Source of the DNA: Skeletonema tropicum
Lineage: Eukaryota; Bacillariophyta; Thalassiosirophyceae; Thalassiosirales; Thalassiosiraceae
Length of the DNA stretch: 10,842 bases
Assembly: GCA_037178625.1 (NCBI GenBank)
Contig: JAWZXG010000122.1
Coordinates: 1-10,842 of the forward strand
Reading direction: 5' to 3'
Within the stretch, counting starts at the first letter, position 1, and every line of letters starts with the position of its first letter. Shown here one piece after another: positions 1-6,315 of this stretch. Under the pieces are notes generated by a model. It worked only from the letters and a program-made list of their open reading frames with translations, was not told where the DNA came from and did not search any database. Made by a program: the position numbers and the translations under genes.

Positions 1-80
1 GGGTGGTTTGACCTGTCGACATGGTTCGGAAGTGCTAGCGGAACTGTGCACCATCGTGAAATGCCGCTGTGTCCCTCCGA

Positions 81-110
81 TGGCGCCACATTTTTATGCC
101 TTGGCGCCAA
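81..110 (-). promoter_or_regulatory. Promoter-like element, left-end copy
   Basis: Same palindrome pair (81-88 and 101-110). It points toward the truncated ORF-A at the left edge of the window, of which only the first seven codons (1-22) are present. Confidence 0.45.
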
Positions 111-249
111 AAAAACACTACATGCCACAAAAAAAATTTCAAATCATCCACACAATAAAATTAGCGGGTGGTGATTCTTTGTGGTGGAGTATCTTCTACA
201 CTTCTTTTTACACAATTAAATCATCATGAGCATGCATGAGATATCAACC

Positions 250-312
250 TGGGACAAGTTTGGGCAGAAATGGGACAAGTTTGGGCAGAAATGGGACAAG
301 TTTGGGCAGAAA
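250..312. repeat. Three perfect 21-bp tandem repeats (copy 1)
   Basis: tgggacaagtttgggcagaa plus one further a, repeated exactly three times without spacers. Each 21-mer is itself two related halves (TGGGACAAGTT and TGGGCAGAAA), giving six TGGG motifs spaced 10-11 bp, about one helical turn. Such arrays are typical of iterons at replication origins or of repeated protein-binding sites. The array has no insertion even in this error-rich copy. The six GGG runs could also form a long-loop G-quadruplex. Confidence 0.9.
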
Positions 313-481
313 CGGAATATGGAAACACAGCAGCACAGGTACGGCACCGAGCACCGAGCGATGTAGCATCACCACACAACGTTGTATCATTGTCTCATAA
401 GAGAGGCAACTGAGGGTGGACGGTGGACATTCATTCTGCCGCTTGATAGCAATGACTCTTCAAAAACAGAGTGCTGATGGA

Positions 482-694
482 ATGAATCAACAATGGAGGA
501 GGAGGGCTGGAGATTCAACCAGAACCAGGCGGGCGGGGCAAATACACATTACATCCTTCATCCTCATCAACACTGCAATTTTATCATCGTCTTGCCTCAT
601 AACTCATAACGTAACTGCCATCCCAAGCATCGATTTACGTGACGGGCTGTATAGTAAGGATGGAAAGATCTGCATTATGTGGAAGCGCCAATGA
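482..694 (+). CDS. Small plus-strand ORF, 70 aa, unknown (copy 1)
   Basis: Same 70 codons as in copy 2. The two one-base insertions at 443-444 and 459-460 fall upstream of the ATG and alter only the non-ATG extension of the frame. Confidence in translation is low for the reasons given for copy 2. Confidence 0.25.
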   Translation: MNQQWRRRAGDSTRTRRAGQIHITSFILINTAILSSSCLITHNVTAIPSIDLRDGLYSKDGKICIMWKRQ

Positions 695-720
695 ACTCAA
701 GGAAGCGTTTTGGGACATTC

Positions 721-726
721 AATAAA
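721..726 (+). promoter_or_regulatory. AATAAA polyadenylation-like signal (copy 1)
   Basis: Same hexamer in copy 1, 26 bases beyond the stop of the copy 1 70-aa ORF. Confidence 0.28.
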
Positions 727-785
727 TGCTGTGTGACTAGTTTATCTTTGATCTCTCTTACCGCAGAAGGAAGTGCCAAGTCATT

Positions 786-1403
786 ATGGCTAGTTATCTA
801 GTGGGCAACAAATTGGGATTCATATTTTCCAAAATAACAATTGGTCAACTTGCATTGGGACTCTCTCGACATGACAATACCGTTGTTCTGCAGGATTACC
901 AGTAGAATCCGACTCGATACGGAAGGTGGAAGGTGGCGACTGCAAGCGCTTGGATTATCGTGGATGCGATCAACCAGTGTTACTTTCAGTTTGTGTCGTT
1001 GGAAGTGGTGTAGTGGGTGCAGAGGATGGAAATGTAGCTATCGAAATTGGGCAGCAGCATCAAGGAGAGGCCTAGGTGATTGGTCATCCTGGTTGAGTTT
1101 GCAAGTAATTCCTCTTGGCAGTTCTGGTGACTTTGTTAGTTTATGCGCCATGGTCATGACTGAATCATGATTCGTATATTCACTCGTCATGCATCATTGG
1201 CTGCATTTTCAGAAGTGTAAAGTCTTTCAATGATGCCGTTACTGAAGCCAAGGCTTGTCCGTTCCACTGGCCCCTCGGCAGCGGAGATTGCCAAACTTCC
1301 CAAGTGGGAAATGAATAGAAATGAATGCATGCATGGAGGGGGAGTACTTAGAAGTCAAAGTAAAGTAAATTCAAGTACTCGTAGATATCCATCCTATTAC
1401 TAG
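786..1403 (+). pseudogene. Protein-like plus-strand segments (copy 1)
   Basis: Same three segments as in copy 2. The MASYL ORF is intact at 786-905. The third segment is broken further by an extra T at 1254-1256 that is private to this copy and probably an artefact. Confidence 0.3.
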
Positions 1404-1443
1404 AGCAATAATACACGTGCCACAGCCAGGTCCAGCAAGCAAT

Positions 1444-1555
1444 ATCACAGAGTGATTGCTGTCCACTTTGAACTATTACATAGGAGTAACAATTAACTAC
1501 GTACTAGAACTTCTCCGAGAAAATACATCACGGAGTGATTGCTGTCCACTTTGAA
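1444..1555. repeat. 29-bp direct repeat pair (copy 1)
   Basis: Same pair at 1444-1472 and 1527-1555, with the same single mismatch and 83-bp offset. Confidence 0.85.
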
Positions 1556-1738
1556 TTCCAATCTCACGAAGAATTTTGTTCTTAGTCTCTAAATCACTCA
1601 TACCATCGTCTTTCCGTTTCTTCATAACTTTTGAATTCTCTCGGCAAGACTGTGAATACTTGATGTTGCCTTGCTTCTTTTGTCGCTTTGATGAAGCTGT
1701 GCTTGCACTTCAAGGTCGACAACCTGCGATTGATATCA
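1497..1738 (-). pseudogene. Frame-broken coding tail downstream of ORF-B (copy 1)
   Basis: This is identical to the copy 2 tail. The alternating protein-like frames, including the short ORF starting MKKRKDDGMSDLE, are reproduced exactly. This copy is otherwise the error-rich one, so perfect agreement here shows that the frame changes belong to the true unit sequence. Confidence 0.4.
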
Positions 1739-2824
1739 TTATCGAGATCGGTCGGCTCCAAATTGCACAACTCCTTCCACTGCTCGGCAGTGATGACCAT
1801 GGCAGTAGCAGTCACTCCCCTGCAATACCTCATTGTTGATGTTGACTGCCAAAGGTCCAATCTCCAAACTATCATTCTGCAATCCTTCGATATCAAGTTC
1901 GTCACCGACAATTCGACGTTGTGCCGGTCTTGCCCGAGGAAGCTCATTAGTATCATTGCCTCCACTCTTCAGATTGCGCTTGCCTTCTTCTTTGACACGT
2001 GCTATAATCAAATGCATAAAATCATCCGTCTGGAATAAGTACTCACGTAACACCTTCTTCTGAAGTTCCGTACCTCGAGTGACTCCAAATTGCCGCAGTA
2101 ATTTATTCCATATTGCATGGGCGCTCTCAATGTTTTGCTCGTCAATACCACCAAGAGTGCCCCATAGACGGAGCTGTCTCACAAGATGTCCACCAAAAAG
2201 GAGATGGGCTTTCATAGAGCGTGTTAGTTTTGGCTTCCATCCACTAATTGGGCAATCATCTTTGCAAAGTTTGTAGACGAGTTTCTTTCAGTTCATCGGC
2301 ATCCTTTTCCAGCAATGGGACCTTCTTATATGTCATTGTCGGGTATTTTGCTATAACAGCATCCCTTTTCCGTTTGTAACACACTCCTTTGTTGGTGCAA
2401 ATGGTCGAAGTCCTCTGCCATTACTTCCCGGATCACGAGTGTCACAGGCAATAAACATCGCAACCCGTCGTAGTTGTTTTAGATTTATACCAGCGAATTT
2501 GCAGCAGGCTAGCGTTGTTTCAACGTCGAATCTATGGTGTGCATTCCATGTTTTGATAATGTATTTCTTTGGAATGCCATTCTTCAACCGCCGCTGTATG
2601 AGTAACTCAAGCATTTCATCCTCAGTGTTGAAGCCGCCAGACTTGAGACTATCTAGCCAGTCACCTGCTTTCTTTGTCCGTGCACGTTTATTTCTTGTTG
2701 TTTCCTCGACTGCATAGGTCCCTGGCATCTTAGCAACAAGCATTGGTCGGTGTTTTGTAAATGATAATAACTTTGCAACTGGCACATCGACATCATGCTC
2801 ATCAAACATCCATTGCAACAACAT
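1739..2824 (-). pseudogene. ORF-B, copy 1, broken by two insertions
   Basis: The sequence matches the intact ORF-B of copy 2 but carries an extra AC at 2379-2384 and an extra T at 2282-2284. The first breaks the frame after about residue 148 (…FAPTKEC). The second restores the original frame (+2 then +1), but a stop in the shifted stretch splits the protein into an N-terminal part (2351-2824) and a C-terminal part that resumes at 2215 and ends at 1739. Both changes duplicate neighbouring bases and are absent from copies 2 and 3, so this is probably a consensus error rather than a real pseudogene. Confidence 0.75.
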
Positions 2825-2836
2825 TCCAGCAACTCG

Positions 2837-3514
2837 TTAATCGTTATCATTCGGCGGTAGTTTACCATTGCGCGAGGTTTTTAATTTTTGTTCGAACAGT
2901 GCAACAGCATCATCGGTAAGGTGACCATTGTGGTCGAAAATTACAATGCTTCCCGGATTGAGTCTCTTTGGCAGAAGAAGATCCACTTCTGTCTCTTCTT
3001 GCTCTTCTGTTTCTTTCGACTGCTTGTTATTTGTAGCTTTGCTTTTCTTTTTCTTCTTTGCCGGCGAACCTCTTAATGACCGCATATCGACAGGATGCGA
3101 GACTGGAGTAATAATTGTTGTTTCATCTTCGAATAGAGCCATGAAATCATTGTGTCGTTGCACTTTTCCACGATCAGGGTGGTCTTTCCATGTCTGGTCC
3201 CAAGGCCGTTGACATTTCTTTTTTACGTTGGTCCCGCGTGTCCTGCTGATAAGGTCAGGGGTGAGGATGCCTCCAGCGTTATTTAGAGTATAAAGGCAGC
3301 CATCACAGATGACTCTCTTGTGTGCGTTAACTGTTGGCTTTAATTGAAAATTGAAGCAATTACGACTCTCATCACGGCTGAAGAAGAAATGTTTGGGGAC
3401 TGAAAGCTTTGCAGGCGTGGTATCTTCTCCCCTTCTCGAACGTCGGGATGATCGGCCGCTCTCGCTCCTGCTGTTGCGGCCAGCAGAAGAAGGGGTGGTT
3501 TGACCTGTCGACAT
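2837..3514 (-). CDS. ORF-A, copy 1 (225 aa, one extra Ser)
   Basis: This is the same protein as the copy 2 ORF-A except for an in-frame three-base insertion (GCAGAAGAAGG instead of GCAGAAGG on the plus strand, near 3484-3491). The insertion adds one serine next to residue 9, in the Ser/Arg-rich arm. It is likely a sequencing stutter. The promoter-like palindromes for this copy lie at 3571-3600. The broken copy of ORF-B follows 12 bases downstream in the direction of transcription. Confidence 0.65.
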   Translation of the reverse strand: MSTGQTTPSSAGRNSRSESGRSSRRSRRGEDTTPAKLSVPKHFFFSRDESRNCFNFQLKPTVNAHKRVICDGCLYTLNNAGGILTPDLISRTRGTNVKKKCQRPWDQTWKDHPDRGKVQRHNDFMALFEDETTIITPVSHPVDMRSLRGSPAKKKKKSKATNNKQSKETEEQEETEVDLLLPKRLNPGSIVIFDHNGHLTDDAVALFEQKLKTSRNGKLPPNDND

Positions 3515-3570
3515 GGTTCGGAAGTGCTAGCGGAACTGTGCACCATCGTGAAATGCCGCTGTCCCTCCGA

Positions 3571-3600
3571 TGGCGCCACATTTTTATGCCTTGGCGCCAA
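3571..3600 (-). promoter_or_regulatory. Promoter-like element for ORF-A of copy 1: two TGGCGCCA palindromes around a TATA-like box
   Basis: TGGCGCCA occurs at 3571-3578 and again inside the perfect 10-bp palindrome TTGGCGCCAA at 3591-3600. The two 8-bp cores start 21 bp apart, two helical turns, so both would face the same side of DNA. Read on the minus strand, the distal site is preceded by a T-run and matches the E2F/DP-type consensus TTTGGCGCC. The bases between read ATAAAAA on the minus strand, about 65 bases before the ORF-A ATG at 3514. E2F-like regulation, and hence S-phase expression, is inference from the motif. Confidence 0.5.
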
Positions 3601-3967
3601 AAAAACACTACATGCCACAAAAAAAATTTCAAATCATCCACACAATAAAATTAGCGGGTGGTGATTCTTTGTGGTGGAGTATCTTCTACACTCTTTTTAC
3701 ACAATTAAATCATCATGAGCATGCATGAGATATCAACCTGGGACAAGTTTGGGCAGAAATGGGACAAGTTTGGGCAGAAATGGGACAAGTTTGGGCAGAA
3801 ACGGAATATGGAAACACAGCAGCACAGGTACGCACCGAGCACCGAGCGATGTAGCATCACCACACAACGTTGTATCATTGTCTCATAAGAGAGGCAACTG
3901 AGGGTGGACGGTGGACATTCATTCTGCCGCTGATAGCAATGACTCTCAAAAACAGAGTGCTGATGGA
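3601..3967. other. Intergenic control region (copy 2)
   Basis: No convincing gene. From left to right it holds two A-runs (seven and eight A), AT-rich sequence with CATGAGCATGCATGAG, the 21-bp iteron array, a doubled ACCGAGC near 3835-3848, and the perfect palindrome ACAACGTTGT at 3864-3873. A-runs, AT-rich DNA, iterons and small palindromes together are what a replication origin of a small circle usually contains, but no initiator gene was recognised. The same region recurs in the other copies. Confidence 0.45.
3739..3801. repeat. Three perfect 21-bp tandem repeats (copy 2)
   Basis: Same three 21-mers, about 140 bp from the promoter-like palindromes in the intergenic region between the minus-strand ORF-A start and the plus-strand short ORF. 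In the reference copy this places the array between divergently oriented reading frames, where an origin or shared regulator would be expected. Read on the minus strand it encodes the heptad FCPNLSH, but I regard that as a by-product of the 21-bp period. Confidence 0.9.
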
Positions 3968-4180
3968 ATGAATCAACAATGGAGGAGGAGGGCTGGAGAT
4001 TCAACCAGAACCAGGCGGGCGGGGCAAATACACATTACATCCTTCATCCTCATCAACACTGCAATTTTATCATCGTCTTGCCTCATAACTCATAACGTAA
4101 CTGCCATCCCAAGCATCGATTTACGTGACGGGCTGTATAGTAAGGATGGAAAGATCTGCATTATGTGGAAGCGCCAATGA
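3968..4180 (+). CDS. Small plus-strand ORF, 70 aa, unknown (copy 2)
   Basis: The ORF starts at ATG (MNQQWRRRAGDSTRTRRAGQ) with an Arg-rich N-terminus. It continues into a hydrophobic segment (IHITSFILINTAILSSSC) and ends DGKICIMWKRQ. AATAAA lies 26 bases past the stop. The frame is open further upstream to 3911 without another ATG. All three full copies keep the 70 codons unchanged. Codon-position bias is weak, so this may not be translated. If real, the basic start and hydrophobic middle would suggest a membrane-associated or organelle-targeted peptide, but I do not recognise it. Confidence 0.28.
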   Translation: MNQQWRRRAGDSTRTRRAGQIHITSFILINTAILSSSCLITHNVTAIPSIDLRDGLYSKDGKICIMWKRQ

Positions 4181-4206
4181 ACTCAAGGAAGCGTTTTGGG
4201 ACATTC

Positions 4207-4212
4207 AATAAA
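4207..4212 (+). promoter_or_regulatory. AATAAA polyadenylation-like signal (copy 2)
   Basis: A canonical AATAAA hexamer 26 bases after the stop of the 70-aa plus-strand ORF. Just beyond it is a pyrimidine-rich stretch ending TTCTTACCGCAG (to 4249), which also resembles a 3' splice site. The hexamer could therefore lie inside an intron instead of ending a transcript. Confidence 0.3.
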
Positions 4213-4268
4213 TGCTGTGACTAGTTTATCTTTGATCTTCTTACCGCAGAAGGAAGTGCCAAGTCATT

Positions 4269-4885
4269 ATGGCTAGTTATCTAGTGGGCAACAAATTGGG
4301 ATTCATATTTTCCAAAATAACAATTGGTCAACTTGCATTGGGACTCTCTCGACATGACAATACCGTTGTTCTGCAGGATTACCAGTAGAATCCGACTCGA
4401 TACGGAAGGTGGAAGGTGGCGACTGCAAGCGCTTGGATTATCGTGGATGCGATCAACCAGTGTTACTTTCAGTTTGTGTCGTTGGAAGTGGTGTAGTGGG
4501 TGCAGAGGATGGAAATGTAGCTATCGAAATTGGGCAGCAGCATCAAGGAGAGGCCTAGGTGATTGGTCATCCTGGTTGAGTTTGCAAGTAATTCCTCTTG
4601 GCAGTTCTGGTGACTTTGTTAGTTTATGCGCCATGGTCATGACTGAATCATGATTCGTATATTCACTCGTCATGCATCATTGGCTGCATTTTCAGAAGTG
4701 TAAAGTCTTTCAATGATGCCGTTACTGAAGCCAAGGCTGTCCGTTCCACTGGCCCCTCGGCAGCGGAGATTGCCAAACTTCCCAAGTGGGAAATGAATAG
4801 AAATGAATGCATGCATGGAGGGGGAGTACTTAGAAGTCAAAGTAAAGTAAATTCAAGTACTCGTAGATATCCATCCTATTACTAG
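4269..4885 (+). pseudogene. Protein-like but frame-broken plus-strand segments (copy 2)
   Basis: Three segments read like protein but do not form one ORF. First, a 39-codon ATG ORF at 4269-4388 (MASYLVGNKLGFIFSKITIG … VVLQDYQ). Second, an open stretch at 4358-4558 in another frame with strong G-first codon bias (VESDSIRKVEGGDCKRLDYR, then VCVVGSGVVGAEDGNVAIEI). Third, an open stretch at 4643-4885 in the same frame as the second (SFNDAVTEAKAVRSTGPSAA, then EIAKLPKWEMNRNE). Pyrimidine-rich CAG acceptor-like sites precede the first (4249) and third (4695) segments, so a spliced gene is possible. A decayed gene is the alternative. No family recognised. Confidence 0.33.
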
Positions 4886-4925
4886 AGCAATAATACACGT
4901 GCCACAGCCAGGTCCAGCAAGCAAT

Positions 4926-5037
4926 ATCACAGAGTGATTGCTGTCCACTTTGAACTATTACATAGGAGTAACAATTAACTACGTACTAGAACTTCTCCGA
5001 GAAAATACATCACGGAGTGATTGCTGTCCACTTTGAA
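4926..5037. repeat. 29-bp direct repeat pair, 83 bp apart (copy 2)
   Basis: atcac(a/g)gagtgattgctg, continuing tccactttgaa, occurs at 4926-4954 and 5009-5037 with one mismatch. The 54 bases between are unique and AT-rich. The second copy overlaps the end of the minus-strand coding tail. The pair could be binding sites, a short duplication, or ends of a small insertion. No inverted repeat or target duplication around it was seen. Confidence 0.85.
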
Positions 5038-5220
5038 TTCCAATCTCACGAAGAATTTTGTTCTTAGTCTCTAAATCACTCATACCATCGTCTTTCCGTT
5101 TCTTCATAACTTTTGAATTCTCTCGGCAAGACTGTGAATACTTGATGTTGCCTTGCTTCTTTTGTCGCTTTGATGAAGCTGTGCTTGCACTTCAAGGTCG
5201 ACAACCTGCGATTGATATCA
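4979..5220 (-). pseudogene. Frame-broken coding tail downstream of ORF-B (copy 2)
   Basis: Protein-like sequence continues past the ORF-B stop (TAATGA) but in alternating frames. One frame, open 5447-5076, reads ITAEQWKELCNLEPTDLDND. The ORF-B frame, after its two stops, gives SQVVDLEVQAQLHQSDKR and then HSLAERIQKL. The third frame holds a 42-codon ORF at 4979-5107 starting MKKRKDDGMSDLETKNKILR and ending in Ser/Arg. This third piece is charged and heptad-like, as in a coiled coil. Purine-first codon bias is visible in these pieces. The breaks are identical in all copies, so they are not the random insertions seen elsewhere. Either small introns join the pieces or the gene has accumulated indels. 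Confidence 0.45.
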
Positions 5221-6303
5221 TTATCGAGATCGGTCGGCTCCAAATTGCACAACTCCTTCCACTGCTCGGCAGTGATGACCATGGCAGTAGCAGTCACTCC
5301 CCTGCAATACCTCATTGTTGATGTTGACTGCCAAAGGTCCAATCTCCAAACTATCATTCTGCAATCCTTCGATATCAAGTTCGTCACCGACAATTCGACG
5401 TTGTGCCGGTCTTGCCCGAGGAAGCTCATTAGTATCATTGCCTCCACTCTTCAGATTGCGCTTGCCTTCTTCTTTGACACGTGCTATAATCAAATGCATA
5501 AAATCATCCGTCTGGAATAAGTACTCACGTAACACCTTCTTCTGAAGTTCCGTACCTCGAGTGACTCCAAATTGCCGCAGTAATTTATTCCATATTGCAT
5601 GGGCGCTCTCAATGTTTTGCTCGTCAATACCACCAAGAGTGCCCCATAGACGGAGCTGTCTCACAAGATGTCCACCAAAAAGGAGATGGGCTTTCATAGA
5701 GCGTGTTAGTTTTGGCTTCCATCCACTAATTGGGCAATCATCTTTGCAAAGTTTGTAGACGAGTTCTTTCAGTTCATCGGCATCCTTTTCCAGCAATGGG
5801 ACCTTCTTATATGTCATTGTCGGGTATTTTGCTATAACAGCATCCCTTTTCCGTTTGTAACACTCCTTTGTTGGTGCAAATGGTCGAAGTCCTCTGCCAT
5901 TACTTCCCGGATCACGAGTGTCACAGGCAATAAACATCGCAACCCGTCGTAGTTGTTTTAGATTTATACCAGCGAATTTGCAGCAGGCTAGCGTTGTTTC
6001 AACGTCGAATCTATGGTGTGCATTCCATGTTTTGATAATGTATTTCTTTGGAATGCCATTCTTCAACCGCCGCTGTATGAGTAACTCAAGCATTTCATCC
6101 TCAGTGTTGAAGCCGCCAGACTTGAGACTATCTAGCCAGTCACCTGCTTTCTTTGTCCGTGCACGTTTATTTCTTGTTGTTTCCTCGACTGCATAGGTCC
6201 CTGGCATCTTAGCAACAAGCATTGGTCGGTGTTTTGTAAATGATAATAACTTTGCAACTGGCACATCGACATCATGCTCATCAAACATCCATTGCAACAA
6301 CAT
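5221..6303 (-). CDS. ORF-B, 360-aa transposon-like protein, intact copy (copy 2)
   Basis: This is the longest ORF in the window and the only unbroken copy. It starts 12 bases after the ORF-A stop and in the same frame. Residues 204-245 contain a basic/hydrophobic block (K204, H206, LLFGGHL, RLWGTLGG) followed by IDEQNIESAHAIWNKLLRQFG (226-246). The order K-H-LL-H-W-LG-EQ-IE-H-N-R recalls the C-terminal region of eukaryotic transposon-encoded DDE/RNase H-fold proteins, where the acidic residue (here D227 or E228) could be the third catalytic position. This is pattern memory, not a search result. The N-terminal half has basic NKRARTKK (45-52) and cysteines at 107-108, 127, 148, 186 and 190. The final about 25 residues are C/H/G-rich and look out of frame: a neighbouring frame reads more protein-like from about position 5300 onward, so the natural C-terminus may differ. 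The protein could alternatively be a C-terminal exon of a larger gene including ORF-A. Confidence 0.72.
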   Translation of the reverse strand: MLLQWMFDEHDVDVPVAKLLSFTKHRPMLVAKMPGTYAVEETTRNKRARTKKAGDWLDSLKSGGFNTEDEMLELLIQRRLKNGIPKKYIIKTWNAHHRFDVETTLACCKFAGINLKQLRRVAMFIACDTRDPGSNGRGLRPFAPTKECYKRKRDAVIAKYPTMTYKKVPLLEKDADELKELVYKLCKDDCPISGWKPKLTRSMKAHLLFGGHLVRQLRLWGTLGGIDEQNIESAHAIWNKLLRQFGVTRGTELQKKVLREYLFQTDDFMHLIIARVKEEGKRNLKSGGNDTNELPRARPAQRRIVGDELDIEGLQNDSLEIGPLAVNINNEVLQGSDCYCHGHHCRAVEGVVQFGADRSR

Positions 6304-6315
6304 TCCAGCAACTCG

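Larger units (their letters stand above)
1..3492. repeat. Tandem unit, copy 1 (insertion-rich copy)
   Basis: The motif gggtggtttgacctgtcgac starts here and recurs at 3493, 6969 and 10447. This copy is 16 bases longer than copy 2. I could account for all 16 as 11 insertions, each repeating adjacent bases: near 67-72 (TG), 202-208, 343-344, 443-444, 459-460, 729-735 (TG), 752-757, 1254-1256, 2282-2284, 2379-2384 (AC) and 3484-3491 (three bases). No substitution was seen. Insertions only, all as local stutters and concentrated at one end of the window, look like uncorrected long-read errors rather than evolution. Bases 1-22 also hold the first seven codons of a truncated minus-strand ORF-A whose remainder lies outside the window. 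Confidence 0.95.

Noticed and set aside
2351..2824. Separate 157-aa gene in copy 1 (and a 165-aa one at 9284-9781)
   Set aside because: These are the N-terminal halves of ORF-B cut short by insertions private to those copies. Copy 2 shows the continuous frame.
4324..4653. A 109-codon plus-strand open frame (also at 841-1170 and 7801-8130)
   Set aside because: It begins with TTG, not ATG, and is unusually rich in Trp, Ser, Arg and Cys. A different frame of the same DNA (4358-4558) has far better codon-position bias.
5170..5758. Plus-strand ORFs of 116, 76 and 65 codons opposite ORF-B
   Set aside because: These are antisense shadows of the long minus-strand ORF-B, with composition expected from the reverse strand.
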